A DNA stretch of 64,000 bases from Hyperoodon ampullatus (GCA_949752795.1 OX457061.1:6259239-6323238); one strand, 5' to 3'. Numbered from the stretch's first letter, positions 1 through 12,239 are shown. Made by a program: numbers and translations. Notes: a model not told the origin generated them from the letters alone.

Positions 1-639
1 GCTCTTGGTTGGCATTGCCCACCTGTGGCTGGGGTCCATGATTTTCCGGGGTGTGTCCTGCTTCTTGAGCCACTAGCACGTTCATCAAAGGCCATGGCCT
101 GACGTTGTGGCCACACAGCGTACACATACTGGGCTCTGGTTCATCCCTGCAGGAGCCAAGAAGGGACTCCAGTTAGCCTTAGGCTGCTGCCTGGAAATCA
201 TTGAGAAAACAGCCAGCACTGGGTTAGTTGGTTTGAGGCATGCGCTTTGGTGTAGAATTCGGATTTCAGAGTAGGCTGGAGGTTTCCCCTGACGACGATG
301 ATGATTCCCTCCCAGCGACGGGGAGCCCCTCCCTTCTGCTCCCAGGCCGGCCCATCGCATCCTCACCCCAGGTCCTGGCTCTGGCCTCTGACGTTGCACA
401 AATCTCCTTCTAAAGCAAGAAGGCCTTTGGATACATAGCATATTAATTGGGTCTTTAGAGTCCTCAAAAATTAAAGTGGGCCCTCCACAATATCACAGAC
501 TTCCCCTCACCTCTGGGGCATCCAACAGTCCAGAGACTAAAATGAGACCCCCTCGGTCAGATGGCAATTCTCCACCATTCCTCCCTGGTCTCTAAACAAA
601 GCCGTTTTACTGGTTGTTTTTTGTTGCTGCTGTTGTGGG

Positions 640-780
640 GTTTTTTGTTTGTTTTTGGGGTGTTAATTTTTTGCCATGCCTTGCAGCTTGCGGGATCTTA
701 GTTCCCCCACCAGGGATCGAACTCAGGCCTCGGCAGTGAAAGCACCAAGTCCTAACCACTGGACCGCCAGGAAATTCCTG
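640..780 (-). mobile_element. short CHR-class SINE
   Basis: Reads on the minus strand as a tRNA-derived element: start near 780 (caggaatttcctggcggtcc), a GGTTCGA-like box (gagttcgatccctgg), and a T-rich tail on the plus strand (about 612-671). This is the roughly 120-base form, with diverged ends. Confidence 0.85.
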
Positions 781-3700
781 AAAGCTGTTTTCATCACATC
801 TGTTACCTCTAAGACCTGCTTCTGTGATGACTATTTCTCTGGGGAAAGGGCCCAGTTTCTGAGGTGGGAGTTTGAATAGACTGTGTGGAGGTCTGGTACC
901 CATCCCCCCATCTTAAAACCCCTGGCAAGGTCCTTCCTGTGCCCAATTCGAGGCCAGCCTTCACAGTATCCACCCTCACTGAGGTTTCCCAGGGAAAACC
1001 CAACTAGCCAAGCCTTACAGGGCCTCCTGGCTCAAGGGGAGCCTCTGCCCCGCCCCCTACATCCCTAGTCCTTCAGCAAAAGAAAGCCCTTCCCCCAAGA
1101 GTCCTTCCCACTGGGACCCCCAGTCCCCTGAGCCCATAGAGGAGGGCACAGCAGGAAAGGAAGAGGAAAAAGGAAGAGGGGATGGGAAGGCGTGAGTGAG
1201 AAGAGCCCACATGGGGAGCACGTTGCACTGTACGGTTTTTTTACTAAATCACTTTGGCAAACATTGAGAGTTTAGATGCAAACATTTGTAGGTGACATCA
1301 GCTCATTTAAAATGACCCAGCGGGATCACTCAGTATATTAGGTGGAATAAAAATGTGGCTGTTGACACAGAGACCCAGATGGCTTAACCGTGTTAGAAGG
1401 GTATTTGATTCCCTCCTGACCATTCCAGTGTAAACGGTCCGGGGCTGGTGTGGCGCTTTGTGGGGGCGGGGGCCCAGGTTACCGGGAAGCTGTTTTGGAA
1501 TCCAAGGTCCAGCCAGCCGGAAGGGGGAAATGGAAGGGAAGTTGTGTTCATCACTCTCATCCCATTGGTAGGAACTGAGTCATGTGGCCACACTCAGCTC
1601 CAAGGGAGGCTGGGAAATGTAGTCCTTTCATCCATGCAGCCCGGTGCACAGCTAAAGCGGGGTAAAGGGTATGGGAATAAGCAGAAGAGTCTTCCATACC
1701 TATGCAAGCTCACTTTTCCTAAACTCAGGAGACCTTCAAAGCCCTTTTCCTGCCACTGCCCTGATCAGGCTCCCCCAGCCCACGGCACCAGAGGATATAA
1801 CGTTTCTGTCCCTGGATGTGAGGCAGGCACTGTCAGAGTGGGATGTGCCCCGGTGGCAGGGCAGGCTGCAGGGGGCCCACCAGGAAGGTGACAGGGAGGG
1901 GGCGGCCACATCAGGGCAGGGGTCTGCATTGCATTCCCCACCTTCCATCCCACCACCCACTCTTCTCTCCTCTCCATGCCTGGTGATGCCCTGATCCGAG
2001 CACTGGGGAGTGTGATTTAAGGAGATGCTTTCTATCATGCAGACATGAGTTTGGGGTTTCGAGAGGGCAGGGGGGACAGGGTGGAAGGCTCGCAGTGGGA
2101 AAAAATGGGTCCATCTTGGGGGGTTCAGCCATGCTAATAACACACCCAGAGAACGGCAGCCAGTCTGAGCCATCCTGGTAAATCAGGAGGCCCAGGTAGG
2201 AAGGAAGTGGCCAGATCTGTGCCTTCATTAGGGCCTCATCCCAAGGTAGGCTGGGCCAGGGAGAGGTCAGTGCAGACTGCAACCTGACCCCGAACAAGAG
2301 ACCATGACCCGCCATGCACCCACAGAAGCAGGGGCTCTGAACCATGTCCTTGTAGACACCTCCCAAGACTGCCTGGGAAAGACCAGAGCCACCTCCAGAG
2401 ACAGTTTACACCCACTGAGAGCTCACCATACTCTGGAATCATTGCCCCAGCTACCTTCACATCAGCCCTTTGAGCCAGATCCTGGGCTTCCCAGAAAGGG
2501 TGTGCTGCCATGCACGCACTGACTTTCAGTGCTTCGGGGGAATCGTGGAATTAGAGATTGTGTGCCTGCGTGTCAATTACCTCCAGTCCCCACCTCCCTT
2601 AGTATATGAAATACCCTGGTCAGGAATCCGCTCTCCAGAAGGGGTCACATTAGCATTTCAAATATGTATTGTTATGAAAACCTATACCACAGAGTTGATT
2701 CATTTACAAAAGGATGGTAGAAGTCATTTTTCATAGGAGAAGTGTGAGGTGATGGAGATAAATGATAGCTAGAAAGATTCCCGGGAACTCGCATCTTTGT
2801 ACCAACTGGGAAAAGAGCCCACAGCCAGAGGCTGTGCTCTGGGGTCCCTGGGGTCCTGGGTCTCCCCACTCGCTGGACAGACAAGTCTTTTATACCTTTG
2901 CACTTGCTTCCTAGTAAATATTTGGACATTTGGCAGAATTTGACCTAAGACCTGCTTTTGTTGTAACTTTCCATCTGGTGGTAAGGTGGTTGGGGAGGGC
3001 TGTGGAGTCATCACCTGCCTCTAAATGGAGTCCACGTTTTTACCAGAAAACCCTGTCAGTTACAACTCGTGCCCAATGTCAAGTGGTGGAGGCTGCTGAG
3101 AACCAGGTCTAATTCCAGAACCTATAGCTGTAACCACTGTCCCACACTGCCTTCCCACATTGCCTTTGATTCGCTCCCGTGTGTCTGGCAGAGTTCTAGC
3201 GTCTTTGCTACAGACGCTGCCAGAGTGAGGCATGAGGCTGGGTCCCCAGCGTGGCCATGGAAGGTGCCATCTGTGCACCCCCTTCTCTGTGGCTGCTTCA
3301 GCCCCGAAGTGGGCCCTCCAGCTTTGTCTCCCAGGTTGGTGTCGGTCTGACGCTCCTTTTCACAAAACCAACTGTGAAACACAACCTGTTTTTGCAGGTG
3401 GTGGCTCATTCTAATGTTGGCTGCTTGATCTCATCAACCGACACATTCACGTGTCTTTCAAGGGCCCTTGGCCCAGAGCGGTAACATATTTCTAGCCAGC
3501 AGTTACACTCTTGACGTGACATTGCCTTTTACTGTTCTCCTAATTAACGTTCCCTCAGCAAGATCCAGAAGGCAAAGACTGTCACCTCCTCTGATCCCCC
3601 TCCCCAAAACACCTGGCACATGGGGAACCCACGCCATGCGTGTTGAGCAAGCATTTGGTCACTTAACTAGAGGGGAAAGAAGAGGTCCCTCCAAGATCCC

Positions 3701-3956
3701 AGGTTCCAGGCCGAGGGGAGCCATGGCAGAGGGCAGCCACTCGAACAGCCAAAGCATGGGGTGCCTTTCTGAGAGCCCCCATCGGAGCTACTCACCTACC
3801 CACCTCCCCTCCCGAAACACCCCTCCACTCGGTAAGTGACAAGTCTCTGGGCCCTCAGTGCCTGACACGTGGCAGGTGCAAAAGTTACGCACAGGTGAAT
3901 GATTAGCTTGAATCCCCAGCAAGTGGAGAGTGGACTCCTCTTTAGAACCCAGCTGG

Positions 3957-4079
3957 GGAATTCCTGGGCGGTCCAGTGGTTAGGACTCTGCTCTTTCACT
4001 GCCAGGGCCCAGGTTCGATCCCTGGAACTAAGATCCTGCAAGCCGCATGCTGTGGCAAAAAAAAAAAAAAAAAAACAAA
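3957..4079 (+). mobile_element. short CHR-class SINE with 15-base target duplication
   Basis: Begins ggaattcctgggcggtcc, has the B box ggttcgatccctgg and ends in an A run. Both sides carry the perfect direct repeat ttagaacccagctgg (3942-3956 and 4080-4094). Confidence 0.95.
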
Positions 4080-4109
4080 TTAGAACCCAGCTGGATGTCC
4101 CTCAGTGTC

Positions 4110-4310
4110 AGCAGCTCCCCAGGCCTTCCAAAGTATGGTCCCAGACCAGCAGCCTCGGCATGGCCTGGTAACTTGTTAGAAATGCACATTCCTAGGCCCT
4201 GGCCCAAACCTAGCTAATCAGAAACTCTGCAGCTGGCAGTCTGGGTTTTAACAAGCCCCCAGGTGATTCTACAATGCTCAGTTCTGAGAACCACTAGTCT
4301 AGGCCCATGT
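4110..4310. mobile_element. hAT-Charlie type DNA transposon fragment (MER5/MER20 group)
   Basis: Contains the family hallmarks acttgttagaaatgcacatt, ctaatcagaaactctg, ttttaacaagcccccaggtg and the terminal gagaaccact. The exact subfamily cannot be fixed by eye. Confidence 0.7.
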
Positions 4311-4833
4311 TTTCAAACATTATTAAACCTTTAGAGAACCCCAAGACATGAAACAGGCAGGAATGGAAATGCTGGGAGTGATACGTGGGGTGGCGTGGGG
4401 ATTCACTCTGCTGAACCCTTGGCTTCCCAGAAACACTCCTGGAAATGTTCTGGTTTAATCATTACACCCAAGGTTCTCACTCTGCACATTCTTTCTCTTG
4501 GGGAAACTGGGCGGACAACACCCAAAGCAAGAGAAAGGGTGTCACAGAAGGAAGAAGAAACCTAAAATGAAACAAAAAAGAAACAGACAAAACAACAGGT
4601 CCACACAAGGAAGGCAAAGACAAGTCAGGAAGCGTGTTTAATTGGCGTGACAAGGACGACATACAAGGAGAGCACGAGAGGAGGCCTGGGCGTGCTACGT
4701 GGCCCCTGTCCACCCCAGGGCCTGCCCCTCCCCCGGAGACACACACCAGCAGATTCAGACAGAACAACACCCCAAAAGAGGCTCAGAGGGATTGGGAAGG
4801 CAAACAAAGAAAATCACCACCCAGGAAACATTG

Positions 4834-4834
<1 letters not shown>

Positions 4835-4865
<31 letters not shown>
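4835..4865. repeat. 31-base poly(T) run
   Basis: Uninterrupted T31. No SINE or LINE body is recognisable next to it on either side, so the source of the run (an A tail on the minus strand) is unclear. Confidence 0.9.
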
Positions 4866-4866
<1 letters not shown>

Positions 4867-5316
4867 TGGTAAGAGTTGCCCAAATTCCTTTCCAAAGCTG
4901 CAGGCTCTGGGCGGGGGGCACCATGACGATTCAGACTCCCACTGGCCTTTCACCTCGGCCAAGGCTCTGATGATTCCGCTCATGGCTGCTCCCCACAATG
5001 GCCCTGTGACATGGGCTGAGCAGAGACTCACTCCCATCTGACAGATGGAGAAACTGAGTCCCAGTGAGAAGTGACTTGCCCGGAGTCCCGAAGGAAGCTG
5101 GTCACTGAGTCAGACTGGGAGCCTGTGGCCCTCCCTGGGGCCATGGGTCAAGGCAAAGACACATGGAAAACAGAAATGTACAGCCTGGGCAGGGGGCAGT
5201 CGGGGTGGAGGTGGAGGGGATTCTGCGTTTGTCCCAGTCATGGGGAGCAGACAAAGCCTGAGAGGCCTAGACGCCAAGACAGAAGATGGGACCAGCTGTG
5301 TATTCAACAAAAGCCT

Positions 5317-5322
5317 TTTATT
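5317..5322 (-). terminator. NCS1: predicted polyadenylation signal AATAAA of NCS1
   Basis: Minus-strand AATAAA followed by AGGCTTTTGTTGAATACA, so cleavage is expected near 5296-5305. A T/G-rich stretch (TCTTCTGTCTTGG) follows within about 40 bases, as is usual for downstream elements. It lies at the low-coordinate edge of the repeat-poor block taken as the last exon. Confidence 0.55.
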
Positions 5323-5600
5323 CATTCAAAAATCAACCATTGGGTTTATTCCGCAGATATTAAAAAAGGTCGGGGGGCAAGGCTTCCCATTACAGTGCCC
5401 TTATGCTGATTCACTTGCTATCTCTGGGGTAGACCTAGAAGAAGGGCGTCTGGGAGACATGCTGCCAATAAGGTGGGGCTGGAAGCCCAGGGCCTGGGTG
5501 AAATCATAGCGCGCCCCTCCCTCGCCTCCCCATCTGCCGCCTCCCTCTCAAATCACCTATTTGTCTGGTCAGGTCCCCCAAATGCCTTTACTGACCATTG

Positions 5601-5615
5601 CCACGAGGGGGCGCT
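5601..5615 (+). promoter_or_regulatory. near-consensus CTCF-type motif
   Basis: CCACGAGGGGGCGCT matches the vertebrate CTCF core CCASYAGRKGGCRSY at 14 of 15 positions (G in place of Y at position 5) and is followed by CGCGCG. It lies about 300 bases upstream of the predicted NCS1 cleavage site, in the last exon. Binding is not shown by sequence alone. Confidence 0.5.
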
Positions 5616-8600
5616 CGCGCGTTCCCCTCAATCCCTTAGAAGCTGAAACCGCTGGGAACCGGGTAGCTTTCCACTAGGAGAGCAGTGGGGCTTTCCCCAG
5701 GGAGAGGCTGCATCTTCCCAAGGGGCCCAGGAACCCCACACCCCAACCCCCTAGAGAAGAGACAGGGTCCCCGAAAGCCCAGATGCATCTGTCATCTAGG
5801 AAGTTGGCTGTCAAAATGAAAAGCATTTCAGGGGAAGAGGAGGACACACATCTGCCTTGACGTTATTCTAAACGTTGCCTGGTTAAATACTGGAAACTCA
5901 TGACGTTCTCCTAAGTACCATCGACGCAGAGTGGGGAGCGGATTCTATGAGGAAGAGGCCAGGGCTGCTGCAGAGGGACTGCCCGAGGCTGGCCCCTGCC
6001 CCTGGGCTGGGGAGCAAGGGCTAAGAGCCTGGCTTCTGGCTGGTCTGGAAGCCCCAGAGAGCAGCAGTTGATGGGGCTGGGCCTCGGGTGGGAAACGGTG
6101 CTGGGGAGAGAGGCCCATGGGCTGCTCAGGGTTCCGAGGGTGCTGCAGCTAGAGGCCTGGTGAGAGGACGGGACAGAACTGTCCCTGCCCGCAACCTCGG
6201 GCAAAAATGGCCAGTGTCCAGCACCCTGCCAGGAAGAAGCGTGGCCCTTCCAGCAGCTCTGGACTGTCTCTGGGCAAGGACCCAAGGTGTGCCTGGGGCA
6301 TGGGTCCACAGTACCGCCTGCTAAGGTCAAAAGCCACACGCGTAGCTCCAAACCAAAAGGCCTAACGGTGAGGAGGTGGGAGGAAAGCCTTGCACACACA
6401 TCTCCCTAGACTCCTAGGAATCAGTGTTTCAGCGGGCGGGACCCACATGCTTAACCTTGGATAATTCTTAGCCACAAGCCCTTTCCCGTGATGCTCCAGG
6501 ACAGGCTGCACAAAAGCTCCTGCCCAGTGGATCAGAGAGGTAAATCGAGGCTTAGGTGCAGGCCAGAGAAATCATGTGACCTGGGGAAAGGCCCCGCTCT
6601 CCCCATCTCCAGCCCCAAGCCACCAAGTTCACCTGCTGCCCTAGGGTCCTAGGTCAGAGCCAGGCTGAGGAACTGCAGGATTTGGTGGTGAGTACTGGGC
6701 CTCCTAGGCCAGTGGCCTGAGCAGGAAGGTGACCGCAGGGGCCTCAAAGAGCCCAAGCTTCGAAGTCACCCACGAAAATGGAACTACCGCTCCTATCCCC
6801 GCAGGATCTGGGGGGCTTCCAGTGGAGGGAGAGGGCAGCCAGAGGGCTGGCAAATGCAAGGAGGGAGAGACAGGGGCTGGCCAAGCGGTCCAGCCTGCAG
6901 AAGCGGACACGCAAGTCCCACGCTGGCAGAGCCGCTCTCTGGCGGGGCGTCTGCTGTGAGAGTTAAAGAGAAGGAGAAGCTCTGGCCTCCTGGGAAAGCG
7001 CAAAGTGGACGCCAAGGGCAATTTAAAGCGGGGGCCGAGGGTCAGCTCCTCCCCTCTGCTGGCCGGGATAAGTCAGGAGGTGATAGGCTGCTGACTTCGC
7101 AAAGAAGAAGCAAGGATTCTCGATTCTGGCCTGGCCCTAAACAGTCTGGGAGGCTGCTTCTCACCCAGAAGCCTTCCCTGGGTGAGGACTAGTTCTGGGC
7201 CTGAAAGATAGCTCAAGAGTCCAGGAGGGACCAGGAAGCTCTGCGGGGAGGGACAGGGTGTGTCATCCGAACGCACACACCACGAACAGTGGCTGCCGTG
7301 TCCCTGAAGACTGTGCTAAGAGACAAATAGTGACTCAGGCAGTCCCCGTGTCTGCTGGGGTCTGTAAACTTAGACACAGACCGCAGAATCACCAACTGCA
7401 GGAAACCCAAGCTTAGAATTAGACAGCATCAGCACGAAGGCCTCCCGGCTCTGCAGCAGGGGGAGGTGGGGCCCACAGAGGGCGTGGGAGCCCACAATCA
7501 CGGAGCAAGGGCCAGCCTCAGGATCCTGCCTTCTGGTCCAAGGTCATCTGACTTTCCTGGTGACAGTTGTGGGCCTGCCCTGTCTCAGTGGCAGGCAGAG
7601 CTAGAAGCTTCCTGTGAGCACATGTGGGCCACAGCCCAAGAAGCTACCTGAATGGGATTGCCTGTGACCCTTCTCTCTCCCTCTCCCTTCCGGCCTTTCA
7701 GCTAAAAGAGGGAAAGATACTGTGGTCCGCTGGACGAGGCAGACAGGAAGGCAGGAAAGCAGGGTGAGCGGCTATTCTCAAAACTCACCAAGGAGGGAGA
7801 TGCAGACTTTACACCTGCTCACTCCCTCCTCCTTCTCTCCTTAGGTTCTCGGCCCACCCCCGCCCCTTCCTGGCTCCCAGTCTCAGCACAAGCCTCACCA
7901 CTCCCCATGGCGCTGCGAACACCAAAGCAAGAACTGAGAAACCGGAAGATGTCCCCTGTTTGTCCTCAGAAAACAGGTTATGGACCCAGAGGAGGATACA
8001 GGACCGAGAGATGTGTGAACTGGGAGCAGAGAAAAGAGATCCAGGAGGGAGGCATTCAAGCTGGAGGCAACAGTGCATTAGCCATTTAAGAAGCCCACCT
8101 TTCCCCTCTCCAAACATCGAGCGCAGTATCTGAAGAAAAAAAAAAAAAAAAAATTTTGGCTTCTTGGCCGCTGCAGGCCACCATCCTCCCAAGTGCCTGG
8201 GCAGGTGGACCCCGCATCCCTGGGAGCGTCAGACACACGAGGCAGCAGCAACGGTTACCCACCAATAAATAAAAGGTATCAATTATATATGTATATAAAA
8301 AAAAACCCTCACTTCCCCCACAAAAAGCACAATACTGTTATCACAAAAAAAATCATCAACATTGTAATGAATCATCCTAGCCGCGCAGGTGGTCTTGCTG
8401 CTCGAGGATGAGGCGCCAAATCACGACGGGCAGGCAGGCCCCCCCGCGCCCCGACCCCCCGTGGCCAAGGCCGTGACTCCCGTGGCCTCTCCCGCTGCCA
8501 AGGTCAAGGCAGGAGGCAGAGTTCTTTGACGTCCCCGAGGCCTTCTCCCCATCTGTCAGTCTGAATCTTCTAGGACAGAAGGTAGGTTTTTTTTTTTTTT

Positions 8601-9124
8601 CTTTTTCAATGTCTGTTTGAAATAGAGAACGAAAGCACACACGCAGGAGAGCCAGGAGGGACCGCGAGGCCGCCTGCGAAGCAGCCGGGTCCTTGGTTTT
8701 GCAGAGGGCTGGAGCTTTTTCCCATCCGTACTGTCGTTTTCTGGACAAGCAGAAGTTGGTGGCAATTAGAGCCGGTGGCTTCAGGCGGCGGGTGGGTGCG
8801 GGGCGGGTGGAGGAGAGCCGGGCCTCACGGTTCCAGGGCAGCCCGGCGGGGCGTGGATGCGGAGAAAGGCTGGGTGGACACATGAGGGTGGTGGTGTCGG
8901 GGCGGAGGTGGCCTCATGGCACGGGAGGAGGTGACTGGTTCCCAGGCATCTGGAAGACACAGGGAGGCGGGGCGGGTTCAGAGCTGGCTGCCAGGGACAC
9001 AGAGCGGGCAACAGTCAACTAGAGGATCAGGTGGCATTCTATGTCACAAGTCCTAAAAATGTGCATGCCCTCCGATCCACACATTTGGTGCTTAGTATTT
9101 ATGCTTAAGAAATAAATGTTTATG

Positions 9125-9381
9125 GGGGGTGGGGGAGGGATGGACTGGGAGTTTGGGGTTAGTAGATGCAAATTATTACATATAGAATGGATAAACAACA
9201 AGGTCCTACTGTATAGCCCAGGGAACTATATTTAATATCCTGGGATAAACCGTAATGGAAAAGAATATGAAAAAGAATGTATATAAAAAGAAATATGTAT
9301 CTGAATCACTTTGCTGTACAGCAGAAATTAACATGACATTGTAAATCAACTATACTTCAGTAAAAAATAAGTTAAAAAGAC
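9125..9381 (+). mobile_element. L1 3' end, 5' truncated
   Basis: Carries the cetartiodactyl L1 3'-UTR block with ctactgtatagcccagggaa, then cactttgctgtacagcagaa, and ends ctatacttcagtaaaaaata. The flanks agaaataaatgtttatg (9108-9124) and agaagtaaatgtttatg (9382-9398) are a near-perfect target duplication. Confidence 0.85.
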
Positions 9382-9605
9382 AGAAGTAAATGTTTATGAC
9401 AGTATCATCTGTAATAGCAAAATTAAAAGGGAGGAAGCAAACTCAGTGTCCACTATCAGGGGACAGGTTGGATAAATAAGGACAGAGCCATAGGATAAAA
9501 AAGTTTGCAACCATTAAGAACAATGTGTGCAATAGCCAATAATCACATGAAAAGATGCTCAACAGAATTAGTCATCAGGGAAACACAAATCAAAACCACA
9601 ATGAG

Positions 9606-9821
9606 GGGCTTCCCTGATGGCGCAGTGGTTGAGAGTCCGCCTGCTGATGCAGGGGACACGGGTTCGTGCCCCGGTCCGGGAAGATCCCACATGCCGCGGA
9701 GAGGCTGGGCCCGTGAGCCATGGCCGCTGAGCCTGCGCGTCCGGAGCCTACGCTCCGCAACGGGAGAGGCCACAGCAGTGAGAGGCCCGCGTACCGCAAA
9801 AACAAACAAACAAACAAACAA
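9606..9821 (+). mobile_element. CHR SINE, 200-base cetacean (CD-like) form
   Basis: Full element with cttccctgatggcgcagtgg at the start, the B box gggttcgtgccccgg, gtgagaggcccgcgtaccgc at the end and a CAAA tail. The perfect 14-base duplication aaaaccacaatgag flanks it (9592-9605 and 9822-9835). Confidence 0.96.
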
Positions 9822-10278
9822 AAAACCACAATGAGACACCACTTCGCACCCACTAGGATAAAACCTGAAACCAACAAGTGTTGGTGAGGGTGTGAAGAAA
9901 TTGGAACCCTCGACCATGGCTGGGAGGAATATAAAATGACACAGCTTCTGTGGAAAAGTTTGGCAGTTCCTCAGAAAATTAAACATACTTACTATATGAC
10001 CCAGCAATTGCACCCCAGGGATGTACTCTAAAAACTGGAAAATAGGTACTCAAATCCATGTACACCAATGTTCATAGCACCATAATTCACAACTGCCAAA
10101 AGGTGGAAATGACCCAGATGTCCATCAATGGATGAATGGATAAACAAATGTGATCTAACCACACAGTGGAATACTATTCAGCCATACAAACGAATGAAGT
10201 ACTGGTACATGCCCCAACACAGATGAAACTTGACCACATGACGCTAAGTGAAAGAACCAGACATAAAAGGTCACATAG

Positions 10279-10624
10279 GGTTTCCCTGGTGGCACAGTGG
10301 TTAAGAATCAGCCTGCCAATGCAGGGGACACGGGTTCAAGTCCTGGTCTGGGAAGATCCCACATGCCACGGAGCAACTAAGCCCGTGAGCCACAACTACT
10401 GAGCCTGCACTCTAGAGCCCAAGAGCCACAACTACTGAAGCCCGCACGCCTAGAGCCTGTGCTCTGCAACAAGAGAAGCCACCGCAATGAGAAGCCCGTG
10501 CACCGCAACGAAGAGTAGCCCCTGCTCGCCGCAACTAGAGAAAGCCCACGCGCAGCAACGAAGACCCAACGCAGCCAAAACTAACTAACTAACTAAATTA
10601 ATTAATTAATTTAATTTTTTAAAA
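10279..10624 (+). mobile_element. CHR SINE, long (about 340-base) form
   Basis: Starts ggtttccctggtggcacagt and contains the 3' part with repeated cacaactactga units and aactagagaaagcccacg. It ends with a CTAA/TTAA-rich tail. The perfect duplication aaaaggtcacatag flanks it (10265-10278 and 10625-10638), inside the L1 fragment. Confidence 0.96.
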
Positions 10625-10880
10625 AAAAGGTCACATAGTAAATGATTCCATTTATATGAAACATCCAGAATAGAGACAGAAAGCAAAGTATGGTTGCCAG
10701 AGGCTCAGTGAGGGGTGGGGGTGGGGGAGAAACTGCTTAAGGGATATGGAGCTTTATCTTGGAATGAGGCAAAGGTTCTAGAATGTACTAAATGTCACTG
10801 AATTGTTCACTTAAGATAGTTAATTTTATGTTATGTGAATTTCACTTCAATACATTTTTTTTAAAAAGCAGCAGCCTGGG

Positions 10881-11091
10881 GCTTCCCTGGTGGCGCAGTG
10901 GTTGAGAGTCCGCCTGCCGATGCAGGGGACACGGGTTCGTGCCCTGGTCCGGGAAGATCCCACATGCCGCGGAGCGGCTGGACCCGTGAGCCATGGCCGC
11001 TGGGCCTGCGTGTCCAGAGCCTGTGCTTCTCAACGGGAGAGGCCACAACAGTGAGAGGCCCGCGTACCGCAAAAAAAAAAAAAAAAAAAAA
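10881..11091 (+). mobile_element. CHR SINE, 200-base form, perfect 18-19-base duplication
   Basis: Complete element with a pure A tail of about 26 bases. The flanks aaaaagcagcagcctgggg are identical (10863-10881 and 11092-11110), which marks a young insertion. Confidence 0.97.
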
Positions 11092-11554
11092 AAAAAGCAG
11101 CAGCCTGGGGGACAGTTATGTCTGTTACTGTCTGTGCCATCCAAAGATCCTTCCCATAACCTGCTCCACCCCAGTGTTTAAATCTCACGTCCCCACTCCC
11201 CACTGGACAGGTGTAGGTGTCTGATACAAAGGGGTCATTTTCCCAATTTGGGGAGATGACTTAAAAACATTATCTGGGCCAATCCGAATCTATGTGGAGG
11301 TGGCCCTGGGGCAGTAGGAAGGCCCTGCAGGACCAGAATTGGGGGGGCCATTATGGTGCAGGTGCCGAGGGAGAGAGAGTATGGAGCAACCACCCAGAGA
11401 AAGGCCAGAGCACCCAAGGGAGAGGCCTGGGTCCTCTCAGCCTTCCAGGTCCCCTGCCAGCCCCTGGAGGTTCAGCTGGGTCTCCAATCACATGCTTTGC
11501 CTTCCGCGGTGATCTGTGAACCCCTGTGACTTGCATTATTGTATCTGCTAGTTA

Positions 11555-11693
11555 AGGGAATCCCCTGGCGGTCCAGTGGTTAGGACTCCAAGCTCTCACT
11601 GCCAAGGCCTGGGGTTCGATCCATGGTTGGAGAACTAAAATCCCATAAGCTGTGCGGCGTGGCCCAAAAAAATGTAAAAAAAAGAAAAAAAGA
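11555..11693 (+). mobile_element. short CHR-class SINE
   Basis: Contains cccctggcggtccagtggtt, a B box (gggttcgatccatgg) and cggcgtggcccaaaaaaa, with an A-rich tail. Confidence 0.93.
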
Positions 11694-12239
11694 ACTGCAA
11701 ACATGATGAAACTCACCCAATGCATTTAAATCCCTAAATTCACAGTTACACATATATTTTTTAAAAACTTCATTGGTCACCTCTAAGGATTTTAGAAATC
11801 CAACTTGTTTTGAAAACTGATAAAGAATCAAGTACCCATCATGCCTTCCCTATGAAAACCAAGCCTCAGGGTAACCAACGAGTGGATGAGGGGAAGTTTC
11901 CCTTTGTAAAAGTAATCTAGCCAATGACGAAGAAGGAAAGACGACTTTAGGACGTCACCATTTCGCACCATGTAATGAATGAATGGACAGGGGTGGCGAT
12001 CAGCAACAGCTGCTGATGTCACTGAGGTCATGTGCACCTGCCAGACGCACACAACCCCGCTCATGAGGTGTTCTCGCCCAAAGTGGCCCAAACCCAATGC
12101 CAAGCCAGCCTGCAGATCTAACTGCCATTTCCAGGAAGAACAAGAAAGAGAAGAGCCTGTTAACAGCACCATGGGGCACCGTACAGAACACTCTTCTCAG
12201 CAAATAGCAAGAAGGAAAAGGGAGGGGGGGGAAACGTAG

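Larger units (their letters stand above)
1..5299. other. intergenic DNA downstream of NCS1
   Basis: No exon, open frame or promoter that I can support. It holds two short CHR-type SINEs (about 640-780 minus; 3957-4079 plus), a hAT/MER-type fragment (about 4110-4310), a 31-base T run (4835-4865) and a MIR-like piece near 5030-5110. The remainder is unique-looking mammalian DNA without recognisable genes. Confidence 0.7.
5300..8949 (-). other. NCS1: predicted NCS1 last exon, 3' UTR only (about 3.65 kb)
   Basis: The minus strand has a good acceptor, CCTCCCTGTGTCTTCCAG, just before 8949 and an AATAAA at 5317-5322. Between them is the longest SINE- and L1-free block of the low-coordinate half, whereas both flanks are full of repeats, as expected of a conserved 3' UTR. 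A 3' UTR of several kilobases in a separate last exon agrees with what I recall of mammalian NCS1 transcripts. It contains homopolymer U runs (8585-8600 and 8133-8152) and an AU-rich part (8260-8380). No conserved reading frame is present. The exact acceptor and 3' end need RNA data; an alternative is a longer exon continuing from the stop codon. Confidence 0.62.
9400..10862 (+). mobile_element. L1 ORF2/3'-UTR fragment split by two SINEs
   Basis: Segments 9505-9605, 9822-10278 and 10625-10862 read continuously as the end of an L1: gaaaagatgctcaacagaat, acccagcaattgcacccc, tccatcaatggatgaatgga and ggaatactattcagccat are all present. The bases 9400-9500 look like an older L1 end. A 200-base SINE and a long SINE interrupt it. 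Confidence 0.85.

Noticed and set aside
8262..8275. Plus-strand AATAAATAAAA as a polyadenylation signal of a plus-strand gene
   Set aside because: No plus-strand exon was found upstream, and the block is better explained as AU-rich NCS1 3' UTR.
8377..8883. Minus-strand open frame of 168 codons at the start of the predicted NCS1 last exon
   Set aside because: It falls in sequence best explained as 3' UTR, after the NCS1 stop; no domain or conserved composition is seen.
9606..9821. True tRNA genes at SINE heads (A and B boxes present)
   Set aside because: The boxes belong to tRNA-derived SINEs with retroposon tails and target duplications; no tRNA cloverleaf with anticodon stem is preserved.
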